This document shows, in pieces, positions 1-5,113 of a stretch of 6,319 nucleotides of DNA. The notes beneath the pieces were generated by a model that saw only the letters and a list, made by a program, of their open reading frames with translations, did not search any database and was not told the origin of the DNA. The first letter of the stretch is position 1, and every line of letters begins with the position of its first letter. The DNA lies in NCBI GenBank assembly GCA_028875085.1, contig JAPPFU010000015.1, positions 1 through 6,319 on the forward strand. The letters run 5' to 3'. Source of the DNA: Chloroflexota bacterium (lineage in GTDB: Bacteria > Chloroflexota > Dehalococcoidia > Lucifugimonadales > Australimonadaceae). A program made the position numbers and the translations under genes.

Positions 1-583
1 TCGTAGCGAGGACGGCGCCCGCCAAGCCTCCCGCCGCGCCTTCCCACGTCTTGCCGGGGCTGATGCCCGGAGCCATCTTGCGCCGCCCGAACGCCTTGCC
101 GGCAAAGTAGGCGCCCGTGTCCGTTGCGAACACGGCGAGGAAAGCGACGGCGGCCCATTCCACCCCCATCGAGCGGTCGCGCAGAAGGACGAGCGCGGCG
201 AGGGGCAGCGCGGCGTAGACGACGCCCCCGCCGGTGGTTGCGAAGGCGCGCCACGCATAGGCGGCGGACGCGCGGTACAGCGCAGCGCCGAGCACGACGA
301 GCATCCCCGCAGCGAACAGGGCGAGGGCAAGCGCTCCGTCAAAGGCAGCCGCTGCGACGACGACTGCGCCAACCATGATTCCCGCCGCGCTCGCGGGCGC
401 GGCACCCACCCTGGCGGCGAGGCCGAAGACCTCACGCAGTGCGATGAGCGCTGCGGCGATTGCGACCACTGCAACGACGGGATTGCCCGCCCAAAGGACG
501 ACTCCCAGCAGCGGCAGGCCGACGGCGGCGGTGAGCAGGCGGGCGAGGAGAGCGCCGGGCGCCGTGGGTTGACCGGCGGTCAT
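1..583 (-). CDS. cdsA: phosphatidate cytidylyltransferase (CDP-diglyceride synthase), 3' end beyond window
   Basis: An integral membrane enzyme that makes CDP-diacylglycerol from CTP and phosphatidic acid, the branch point of phospholipid synthesis. The visible 194 codons start at an ATG whose A is the last base of the uppS stop (TGATG, 1-nt overlap), suggesting translational coupling. Hydrophobic segments lie near residues 13-32, 36-50, 68-80, 84-101, 119-134 and 142-154. They are followed by the family hallmark: TDTGAYFAGKAFGRR (154-168), then ISPGKTWEG (174-182), which holds the conserved D155, S175, K178, T179 and E181. Family members usually have about 260-285 residues, so roughly 70-90 C-terminal residues, including the rest of the signature region, lie off the left edge. 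It is last in the visible operon. In many bacteria dxr and an rseP-type protease come next, but this cannot be seen here. Identification is firm from the motif; activity is inferred. Confidence 0.94.
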   Translation of the reverse strand, partial: MTAGQPTAPGALLARLLTAAVGLPLLGVVLWAGNPVVAVVAIAAALIALREVFGLAARVGAAPASAAGIMVGAVVVAAAAFDGALALALFAAGMLVVLGAALYRASAAYAWRAFATTGGGVVYAALPLAALVLLRDRSMGVEWAAVAFLAVFATDTGAYFAGKAFGRRKMAPGISPGKTWEGAAGGLAGAVLAT

Positions 584-1329
584 CAGTCCGCGTCCGGCGC
601 CTTGCCGAAGCGCCTGGGGCGGCGGCGGTAGGCGTCGATGGCCTCGTCCACCCCTTCCTGGCCGAAGTCCGGCCAGAGCGTCGGCGTGAAGTACAACTCG
701 CTGTACGCGGCTTGCCAGAGCAGGAAATTGCTCAGGCGCTGGTCGCCGCCGGTGCGGATGATGAGGTCGGGCTCGGGGACTTCAGGCAGGTACATGCGCC
801 CGCGGATTGCGTCCTCGGTAACCTCGTCCGGCGTTGCCCCTTGCGCCATCAGCTCGCGGACGGCGTCCACGATCTCCCTGCGCCCGCCGTAGTCGAAGCC
901 GACGCAGAGGGTGAGGCCGTCGTTGCGCTTGGTGAGCTCGAGGCCCGCCTCGATGGCCTCGGCCAGGTGCGCGGGCAGGCGCGAGCGCGAACCGAGGTGC
1001 AAGATGCGCACGTTGCGCTCGTGCAGCGCGCGCACCTCCCGCTCCAACGCCTCGCCCAGGAGTTGGATCAGCCCCTCCACCTCCGCCTCCGGGCGCCCCC
1101 AGTTCTCGGTTGAGAAGGCGTAGATGGTGACGTAGGGAATGCCGTGCCGCTCAAGCGCCTCGAGCACGACGCGGATGTTCTCCGTTCCGGCGCGGTGCCC
1201 GGCCAGACGCGGCAGGCTGCGCTCCCGCGCCCAACGCCCGTTCCCGTCCATCGTGATGGCGACGTGCCGCGGCGCGCCGTTCGGAACCTCGGCGCCCGGC
1301 GGCGGGCCAGTGGCGTCGAGCCCGCCCAA
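583..1329 (-). CDS. uppS: undecaprenyl diphosphate synthase (cis-prenyltransferase)
   Basis: Condenses isopentenyl diphosphate onto farnesyl diphosphate in cis to build the C55 carrier lipid for peptidoglycan and surface polysaccharides. The 248 residues match the usual length. Visible motifs are HVAITMDGNGRWA (22-34, with the catalytic Asp28), GHRAG (44-48), YAFSTENWGRP (70-80), FDYGGRREI (145-153) and the C-terminal IRTGGDQRLSNFLLWQ (191-206) followed by E211 and LWPDF. In the substrate-binding loop Asp196 sits where E. coli has Glu198 (RTGGE), a conservative change worth noting. The start is TTG at 1329, directly abutting the frr TAG with no intervening base. It is supported by two Shine-Dalgarno stretches inside the end of frr and by the length of N-terminus needed before Asp28. 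The next in-frame ATG (residue 27) would remove most of the first conserved motif. Overlaps cdsA by 1 nt. Confidence 0.96.
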   Translation of the reverse strand: MGGLDATGPPPGAEVPNGAPRHVAITMDGNGRWARERSLPRLAGHRAGTENIRVVLEALERHGIPYVTIYAFSTENWGRPEAEVEGLIQLLGEALEREVRALHERNVRILHLGSRSRLPAHLAEAIEAGLELTKRNDGLTLCVGFDYGGRREIVDAVRELMAQGATPDEVTEDAIRGRMYLPEVPEPDLIIRTGGDQRLSNFLLWQAAYSELYFTPTLWPDFGQEGVDEAIDAYRRRPRRFGKAPDAD

Positions 1330-1899
1330 CTAGACCTCCATCACCTCCGCCTGCTTGCGCGCAGTCACCTGGTCGGCGGCGACGATCTGGGCGTCCGTCG
1401 TCTTCTGGAGGCGGTCTTGCGCGCGGTGAAGCTCGTCCTGCGAGATGTCCTTGTCGCGCTCGGCCTGCCTCAGGCGCTCCAGCGCGTCCCGCCGCACGTT
1501 GCGAATCGCCACGTGCGTGTCCTCTTGCGCGCGCTTGACGCGCTTCACCAGTTCCTGGCGCCGCTCTTGGGTCATCGGCGGGATGGGCAGGCGGATCACC
1601 TGGCCGTCGTTGCTAGGCGTCAGGCCAAGGTCCGACTTCTGTATCTCGCGCTCGACCGCGCCGATAAGGCTCCTGTCCCACGGCTGCACGGTGAGGAGGC
1701 GCGCGTCGGGCGTGGCCAGCGTCGCCAACTGGTTGAGCGGCGTCGGCGTTCCGTAGTAATCCACCGAGATGCCGTCGAGGATGGCGGGATTCGCGCGGCC
1801 CGTCCTGACCGTCGCCAACTCCTGGCTGAAGTGCTCCACCGAGCGCTTCATGCGCCGTTCGGCGTCGGCGATGGTGTCGTCGATGGCCTGTTCGGTCAT
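1330..1899 (-). CDS. frr: ribosome recycling factor
   Basis: After termination it works with EF-G to split the 70S ribosome so that subunits can be reused. The 189 residues match the family (about 185). Visible conserved blocks are VRTGRANPAIL (31-41), DYYGTPTPLNQLA (47-59), GLTPSNDGQVIRLPIPPMTQERRQELVK (around 92-119) and IRNVRRDA (132-139). Residues 1-29 and about 106-189 would form the long three-helix bundle, and about 30-105 the small beta-rich head domain. The ATG at 1899 follows GAGGTGA with a short spacer. It lies 25 nt after pyrH and its TAG stop directly abuts the uppS TTG in the same frame. The last codons (GAG GTG ATG GAG GTC) double as the uppS ribosome-binding sequence. Function is certain from sequence; only the coupling to uppS is inference. 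Confidence 0.97.
   Translation of the reverse strand: MTEQAIDDTIADAERRMKRSVEHFSQELATVRTGRANPAILDGISVDYYGTPTPLNQLATLATPDARLLTVQPWDRSLIGAVEREIQKSDLGLTPSNDGQVIRLPIPPMTQERRQELVKRVKRAQEDTHVAIRNVRRDALERLRQAERDKDISQDELHRAQDRLQKTTDAQIVAADQVTARKQAEVMEV
1334..1348 (-). promoter_or_regulatory. tandem Shine-Dalgarno for uppS inside the frr 3' end
   Basis: Read on the minus strand, the final frr codons contain GGAGGTGA (1341-1348) and then GGAGGT (1334-1339). The first is a full complement to the 16S anti-Shine-Dalgarno core and ends 11 nt before the uppS TTG. The second ends 4 nt before it. Their presence decides in favour of the TTG at 1329 as the uppS start and suggests that ribosomes finishing frr can be held for reinitiation. 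Confidence 0.7.
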
Positions 1900-1924
1900 A
1901 TGTCACCTCGGAGGCGCGCCCGAG

Positions 1925-2659
1925 TTACGCGGGAATGGGCTGCGCCGATATGAGCGTGCCCACCTGTTCGCCGCGAACCAACCGTGCCGTGGAGCCGGGC
2001 TGGAAGATGTCGAACACGTGGATGGGCAGGTCGTTCTCCATGCAGAGCGAGAGGGCGGTGGAGTCCATCACCTCGAGGCGGCGGTTCAGCAGGTCGATGT
2101 GCTCGATCCATTCGAAGCGCTTGGCGGCGGGATGCTTGAGCGGGTCGGCGTCGTAGACCCCGTCCACGCGGTGCTTGGCCATCAGCAGCGCGTCCGCGTC
2201 AATCTCGACCGCCCGCAGCGCGGCGGTGGTGTCGGTGGTCATGTACGGGTTCCCGGTGCCGGCGGCGAAGATCACGACGCGGCCTTTGTCGAGGTGGCGC
2301 ATGGCGCGCCGCCGGATGTATGGCTCGGCGACCGCACGGATGTCTATCGCCGTCTGCGTCCGCGTATCCACTCCCGCGCGCTCCAGCGCGTCTTGGAGCG
2401 CCATCGCGTTGATGACGGTGGCCAGCATGCCTGCGTAGTCTGCGGACGCGCGGTCCATCCCCTTCTGCTCCGCCTCTGCTCCGCGCCAGATGTTCCCGCC
2501 GCCCACCACCAGCGCCAGCTGCGCGCCCAGCCCTACGGCCTCCCGGACCTCCTCCGCAAGGTAGCGCAGCACCGACCAATCGAGGCCCGCGCTGCTCTCG
2601 CCGCGAAGCGACTCCCCGCTGAGTTTGAGCACCGCGCGCCGCAGAGGGGCTACGGCCAT
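1925..2659 (-). CDS. pyrH: uridylate kinase (UMP kinase)
   Basis: The bacterial hexameric UMP kinase of the amino-acid-kinase fold, which makes UDP from UMP and ATP for RNA, DNA, peptidoglycan and sugar-nucleotide synthesis. It has 244 residues from the ATG at 2659, typical length. Motifs include VLKLSGESL (10-18), LVVGGGNIWRG (50-60), GMDRASADYAGMLATVINAMALQDAL (around 67-92), EPYIRRRAMRHLDKGRVVIFAAGTGNPYMTTDTTAALRA (around 112-150), KHRVDGVYDADP (162-173) and EVMDSTALSLCMEN (196-209). The frame stays open upstream to a TTG at 2695, but that start would add 12 unconserved residues and overlap tsf. The ATG at 2659 has a purine-rich GGGGGAG just upstream and fits the family N-terminus. It lies 19 nt after tsf and 25 nt before frr. 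Confidence 0.97.
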   Translation of the reverse strand: MAVAPLRRAVLKLSGESLRGESSAGLDWSVLRYLAEEVREAVGLGAQLALVVGGGNIWRGAEAEQKGMDRASADYAGMLATVINAMALQDALERAGVDTRTQTAIDIRAVAEPYIRRRAMRHLDKGRVVIFAAGTGNPYMTTDTTAALRAVEIDADALLMAKHRVDGVYDADPLKHPAAKRFEWIEHIDLLNRRLEVMDSTALSLCMENDLPIHVFDIFQPGSTARLVRGEQVGTLISAQPIPA

Positions 2660-2678
2660 AGTCTCCCCCTTGCGCGTG

Positions 2679-3179
2679 CTACTCCCCGAGACCAAAGCGA
2701 GCGAACCGGGCGACCCGGACGTTCTCCCCGACGCGGGAGCGCACGTCCATCACGAGGTCATTGACCGTCCGGGAGGGGTCGCGGATGAATGCTTGGCTGA
2801 GGAGGCAAACCTCCTCCGGCGCGCGCGTCTCGTCCTCCGGTGCGCCAGCCTCGTCGAGGTACAGCGGCGCCATCGCCGCCACCTGCATGGCGAGGTTGTG
2901 GGCGAGGTCCTTGAACTCGGGTGTGCGGGCGACGAAGTCCGTCTCGCAGTTCACTTCGACCATCGCGCCGATGCGGCTGCCCGCGTGCACGTAGCATTCG
3001 ACGATACCCTCGGTCGTCGCGCGCCCCGCCTTGGCGGCTGCCTGCGCCAGTCCCTTCTCGCGCAGCGCCGCTTCGGCGCTCTCAAGGTCGTCGCCGGACG
3101 CCTCCAACGCGCGCTTGGCGTCCATAATCCCGGCGCCGGTGCGGTCGCGCAGCGTCTTGATGTCGGCAGTGGTCGGCAA
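2679..3179 (-). CDS. tsf: elongation factor Ts, short form
   Basis: Nucleotide exchange factor that releases GDP from EF-Tu. The N-terminal UBA-like domain (ADIKTLRDRTGAGIMDAKRAL, around 5-25) is intact. The core has CETDFVAR (78-85), whose Asp81-Phe82 corresponds to the pair that wedges into the EF-Tu Mg site. The C-terminus reads SQAFIRDPSRTVNDL (128-142) and ends in GENVRVARFARFGLGE (151-166). At 166 residues it is well below the approximately 280 of E. coli: the second half of the core and the coiled-coil region are absent, while the end motif is retained. Such short forms are known from other lineages such as Thermus and cyanobacteria, so this is a lineage trait rather than a break. The start is TTG at 3179, because the conserved N-terminus begins there and no ATG or GTG fits. 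A modest GGGAAGAG lies upstream. The gap to rpsB is 15 nt. Confidence 0.96.
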   Translation of the reverse strand: MPTTADIKTLRDRTGAGIMDAKRALEASGDDLESAEAALREKGLAQAAAKAGRATTEGIVECYVHAGSRIGAMVEVNCETDFVARTPEFKDLAHNLAMQVAAMAPLYLDEAGAPEDETRAPEEVCLLSQAFIRDPSRTVNDLVMDVRSRVGENVRVARFARFGLGE

Positions 3180-3194
3180 CGCGCGCTCTTCCCG

Positions 3195-4010
3195 TTACTC
3201 CGCGCCTGCGAGGGCAGGTTCGGGCTCGCGGTCGTCCTCGCCCGCGCTGTAGCCCCCGCGCGCCGCCATCCACTGGTTGTGGCCCTCGAGCGCTGCGTTG
3301 GCGACGTGGCTTGCTATCAGGCGGATGGAGCGGATGGCGTCGTCGTTGCCAGGGATAGGCCAGTCGATGAGGGTGGGGTCGCAGTCGGTGTCGACGAGGG
3401 CGATGATGGGGATGCCCGCGCGCCGCGCCTCCGCGACCGCGATGTCCTCGCGTCCGATGTCCACGATGAACAGGGCCGCGGGCAGTTGGGTCATCTCCTT
3501 GAAGCCGCCGAAGTAGCGGTTCATCTTGTCGGCCTTGTTCTGGAGCCGCAGCGCCTCCTTCTTCGGCAGATGGGCCAGGTCGCCCCGGTCGCGGCGCTCC
3601 TCGAGGCGGAGCAGGTAGTCGATCCGGGATTGGATGGTGGCGAAGTTGGTGATGGCGCCGCCGAGCCAGCGCTGGTTGACGTAGTACTGCCCGGCGCGCA
3701 GCGCCTCCTCGCGGATGGCGTCCTGCGCCTGCTTCTTGGTGCCCACCATCATCAGTTTGCCGCCCTCGGCGGTGAGCTCCTGCACGTACTCGCACGCCTG
3801 CATCAGCAGGCCCACGGTTTGCTGGAGGTCGACGATGTGGATGCCGTTCCGCTCCGCGAAGATGAAGCGGCGCATCCTGGGATTCCACCGGTGCGTCTGG
3901 TGACCGAAGTGCACTCCGGCCTCCAGCAGCGCCTTCATGCTGGGCGGTTCGCCCTGCGTCTGCTCTTTCGCCGCCTCGGCAGGCGGCGCCTGCGTTGCCT
4001 CTTGAACCAT
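3195..4010 (-). CDS. rpsB: 30S ribosomal protein S2
   Basis: Small-subunit ribosomal protein and first gene of the operon. It has 271 residues from the ATG at 4010. The S2 fold starts at MKALLEAGVHFGHQTHRWNP (25-44). It continues with GTKKQAQ (90-96), YVNQRWLGGAITNF (110-123), ALFIVDIGREDIAVAEARRAGIPIIALVDTDCDPTLIDWPIPGNDDAIRSI (around 169-219) and an acidic C-terminal tail (REPEPALAGAE). A 24-residue Ala/Pro/Glu-rich extension precedes the conserved start. I keep it because AGGAGG lies 3 nt before the ATG at 4010, while the internal ATG at 3938 has no Shine-Dalgarno sequence. The frame is open much further upstream, through the promoter and into repeats, but that part shows no S2 similarity. 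In E. coli, S2 represses its own rpsB-tsf mRNA; the structured leader here could serve the same purpose. Confidence 0.97.
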   Translation of the reverse strand: MVQEATQAPPAEAAKEQTQGEPPSMKALLEAGVHFGHQTHRWNPRMRRFIFAERNGIHIVDLQQTVGLLMQACEYVQELTAEGGKLMMVGTKKQAQDAIREEALRAGQYYVNQRWLGGAITNFATIQSRIDYLLRLEERRDRGDLAHLPKKEALRLQNKADKMNRYFGGFKEMTQLPAALFIVDIGREDIAVAEARRAGIPIIALVDTDCDPTLIDWPIPGNDDAIRSIRLIASHVANAALEGHNQWMAARGGYSAGEDDREPEPALAGAE

Positions 4011-4085
4011 GCTCCTCCTGGAGGTTGGGCATCGCCCGAACCGATGCGCGGGGGCTGCTTGGCCCGCGCGCCGCGCGCCAACGGT
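4011..4085 (-). promoter_or_regulatory. structured 5' leader of the rpsB operon
   Basis: Between the predicted transcription start (about 4083-4085) and the rpsB ATG, three inverted repeats follow one another on the minus strand. The first is TTGGC/GCCAA (4077-4081 with 4059-4063) with an inner CGCG/CGCG. The second is GCATCG/CGATGC (4042-4047 with 4029-4034) with a 7-nt loop. The third is the 11-nt palindrome CCTCCAGGAGG (4014-4024), which contains the Shine-Dalgarno AGGAGG itself. The last would hide the ribosome-binding site when folded, although its hairpin has a small loop and only about 4 bp. An S2-responsive operator is inferred from gene position, not from a recognised motif. Confidence 0.5.
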
Positions 4086-4090
4086 GAAGG

Positions 4091-4120
4091 AGTATAGCAC
4101 GACGGCGGCGCCCCGCACAA
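4091..4120 (-). promoter_or_regulatory. extended -10 sigma70-type promoter for the rpsB-cdsA operon
   Basis: On the minus strand, TATACT (4091-4096) matches five of six bases of the -10 consensus. It is preceded by TG plus one base (TG at 4098-4099), the extended -10 element. A weak -35, TTGTGC (4115-4120), lies 18 nt upstream. It stands out as the only AT-rich hexamer in a very GC-rich stretch and places the transcription start near 4083-4085, about 75 nt before rpsB. No second promoter is evident in the short gaps further down the operon. Confidence 0.65.
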
Positions 4121-4164
4121 CGCGCCCCTCCCCCGTGCTATTGCCCCCGCCCGAATCGGCGTCT

Positions 4165-4200
4165 GTTCGCCCTGAGGGAACTCGAAGGGCGAACGGGGGA
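4165..4200. repeat. palindromic dispersed repeat, copy 1 (REP-like)
   Basis: A 9-bp perfect stem, GTTCGCCCT (4165-4173) with AGGGCGAAC (4186-4194), encloses GAGGGAACTCGA. That loop can itself form GAG/CTC closed by a GGAA tetraloop. The 36 nt from 4165 to 4200 recur exactly at 4506-4541 in the same orientation. The outline (TTCGCCCTGAG, a short core, GAAGGGCGAA) resembles short palindromic repeats scattered between genes of many environmental bacteria. That family resemblance is from memory; the duplication and the stem are directly visible. Confidence 0.85.
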
Positions 4201-4224
4201 AGGGAGAGAGGGTTCGCGTTTTTC

Positions 4225-4357
4225 GTCCCAATATGCCCCAAGTTCATCCTGCTTACGGCGGAGGGAGCAATGGCGGCGGGACAGCGTGGGACGGAGTGGG
4301 ACGCGAATCGGGGCAGGAATCGGGACAGTTCGGGACGGAAACGGGACACTTTGGGAC
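4225..4357. repeat. phased GGGAC motif array
   Basis: GGGAC begins at 4278, 4288, 4298, 4322, 4332, 4343 and 4353, with a variant GGGGCA at 4310. Successive starts are 10, 10, 12, 12, 10, 11 and 10 nt apart, about one DNA turn. To the left, GTCCC (4225-4229) and GCCCC (4235-4239) are the same motifs inverted, again 10 nt apart. Sequences between motifs differ, so this is not a simple tandem duplication. The function is unknown. It could be a protein-binding array, a G-quadruplex-prone tract (GGG runs with 7-9 nt loops) or a decayed minisatellite. Confidence 0.6.
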
Positions 4358-4503
4358 AGGCGCTCCGGATTGGAGGGGCGCAGGCCGGCAGGAGGCAAGG
4401 GGCGGCCGGGGCGGCGCGGGTTGTGTGCGTTCAGGTTCATTGAGGGCATAGTTGCACGGAAGTTCTGTTTTGGCAACGGGCAAATGTCATAGGAATGGCG
4501 GAG

Positions 4504-4541
4504 CCGTTCGCCCTGAGGGAACTCGAAGGGCGAACGGGGGA
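4504..4541. repeat. palindromic dispersed repeat, copy 2 (REP-like)
   Basis: Identical over 36 nt (4506-4541) to the copy at 4165-4200 and in the same orientation. Here two flanking bases extend the stem to 11 bp: CCGTTCGCCCT (4504-4514) with AGGGCGAACGG (4527-4537). The same GAG-GGAA-CTC inner hairpin is present. The flanks beyond the repeat differ between copies, which argues for separate insertions or copying of the unit rather than duplication of a longer segment. Confidence 0.85.
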
Positions 4542-4555
4542 GGGCGCGTGGAGAA

Positions 4556-4580
4556 GGGCGCCCACAAGGGACGCCCCTAC
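4556..4580. repeat. second hairpin repeat type (GGGCGCCC / GGGACGCCC)
   Basis: GGGCG-CCC (4556-4563) pairs with GGG-A-CGCCC (4568-4576) around an ACAA loop: an 8-bp stem with one bulged A, followed by CTAC. Read on the other strand it begins GTAGGGGCGTCCC, resembling another family of short intergenic hairpin repeats I recall from environmental bacterial genomes. Only one copy is in the window, so its repeat status depends on that recollection. It lies 14 nt after copy 2 of the other repeat and could also affect transcription entering the 4670 gene. Confidence 0.5.
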
Positions 4581-4599
4581 GGAGGATTGCCCCCTCGCG

Positions 4600-4628
4600 T
4601 TGCCGTCCGTTCTGCGGCAAACTATGGG
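4600..4628 (+). promoter_or_regulatory. candidate promoter for the PPOX-family gene
   Basis: TTGCCG (4600-4605) and TATGGG (4623-4628) are separated by 17 nt, and would start transcription about 35 nt before the ATG at 4670. Both boxes are imperfect. TTGCCG also forms a 6-bp inverted repeat with CGGCAA (4615-4620), so an operator or chance hairpin is an alternative reading. Confidence 0.3.
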
Positions 4629-4669
4629 ATGGCAGCGCCGCGCTAGGCGCCCAACAAGGAGGCTTCTTT

Positions 4670-5092
4670 ATGGCGCTCGAAGAACTCGACGGCCTGCTCG
4701 CCCAGAACCGCATCGCTGTGGCGACCACCTACCGCAAGGACGGACGCCCGCAGCAGAGCCTGGTTACGGTCGGCAGGTTCGACGGCGGCCTCGCCTTCAG
4801 CACGACGGAGGGGCGCGCGAAGTTCGGCAATCTGGCGCGCGATCCGCGCTTCGCACTGTTGCTGGCGCGCCCCGACTGGCGCGGCTACGCCGTACTGGAC
4901 GGGGACGCGGAGGTGCGGAGCGCCGCCAATACGCCCGCCGACCGGCTCCGCGACGATCTGCGCGCCGTCTACCGCGCCGCCGCAGGCAAGGAGCACCCGG
5001 ACTGGGACGAGTACGACCGCGTGATGCGGGAGGAGCAGCGCGTCGTCGTCCTGTTGCGCCCCGGCCGCCTCTTCACCCGCAACCTGCCCTAG
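4670..5092 (+). CDS. PPOX-class (pyridoxamine 5'-phosphate oxidase-like) flavin/F420-binding protein
   Basis: A 140-residue single-domain split-barrel protein of the PNPOx-like superfamily, closest in outline to the small PPOX-class F420-dependent oxidoreductase type such as mycobacterial Rv1155. Visible family features are a short N-terminal helix, VATTYRKDGRPQQSLVTVG (17-35) as first strands with the usual DGRPQ turn, LAFSTTEGRAKFGNLARDPRFALLLARPD (41-69), which carries the cofactor-phosphate-binding pattern STT.GRAK..NL..DPR, then YAVLDGDAEVRS (73-84) and a helical C-terminus ending FTRNLP. The ATG at 4670 follows AAGGAGG with an 8-nt spacer. The substrate cannot be read from the sequence, and FMN versus F420 cannot be decided without neighbours of F420 synthesis. 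It is monocistronic and convergent with the deacetylase gene, 12 nt between stops. Confidence 0.85.
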   Translation: MALEELDGLLAQNRIAVATTYRKDGRPQQSLVTVGRFDGGLAFSTTEGRAKFGNLARDPRFALLLARPDWRGYAVLDGDAEVRSAANTPADRLRDDLRAVYRAAAGKEHPDWDEYDRVMREEQRVVVLLRPGRLFTRNLP

Positions 5093-5113
5093 ACGCCAGC
5101 GCTTTCAGCGTCT
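5091..5113. terminator. inverted repeat at the junction of convergent genes
   Basis: AGACGC (5091-5096) and GCGTCT (5108-5113) form a 6-bp perfect stem around 11 nt. An alternative inner pairing is CGCT/AGCG with a TTC loop. It spans both stop codons and could slow polymerase from either side, but neither strand has a following T-tract, so intrinsic termination is uncertain. Confidence 0.3.

Larger units (their letters stand above)
4121..4669. other. non-coding, repeat-bearing intergenic region
   Basis: About 550 nt between the rpsB promoter and the gene starting at 4670, with no believable gene. Short open frames exist on both strands, but they consist of translated repeats, lack family features and cross the palindromes. 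In order the region holds a 36-nt palindromic repeat (4165-4200), inverted GTCCC/GCCCC units (4225-4239), a phased GGGAC array (4278-4357), a G-rich stretch (about 4373-4430), a less GC-biased stretch with no recognised element (about 4431-4500), the second copy of the 36-nt repeat (4506-4541), a different hairpin repeat (4556-4580) and a candidate promoter (4600-4628). Confidence 0.7.

Noticed and set aside
1144..1953. Open frame of 269 codons on the plus strand opposite frr and uppS
   Set aside because: Fully antisense to conserved genes and rich in Arg/Leu/Val as expected for a GC-rich shadow frame.
2660..2695. TTG at 2695 as pyrH start
   Set aside because: Adds 12 unconserved residues and overlaps tsf; the ATG at 2659 fits the family N-terminus and spacing.
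2625..4097. Long open frame (490 codons) on the plus strand opposite pyrH-tsf-rpsB
   Set aside because: Antisense shadow of three unmistakable genes; composition follows high GC at the third codon position and no family motif is present.
4011..4349. Upstream extension of rpsB by 113 codons
   Set aside because: It would translate through the operon promoter, leader and a palindromic repeat. S2 homology starts after 4010, where there is a Shine-Dalgarno sequence.
4373..4430. Canonical G-quadruplex in the G-rich stretch
   Set aside because: Only three G-runs of three or more lie close together (about 4399-4420); the fourth is too distant for a standard motif, so no separate call is made.
4452..4498. 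Promoter around TTGCAC/TTGGCA upstream of copy 2
   Set aside because: No acceptable -10 hexamer at 16-18 nt spacing; nearest AT-rich bases (CATAGGAAT) match poorly, and the repeats intervene before the gene.
4165..4541. CRISPR array from the two 36-nt repeats
   Set aside because: Only two copies, 341 nt apart, strongly palindromic and without regular spacers or cas genes nearby.
4138..4728. Open frames of 70-200 codons in the intergenic region on both strands
   Set aside because: They are made of translated palindromes and the GGGAC array, with no domain features and no good ribosome-binding sites; repeat-derived spurious peptides.
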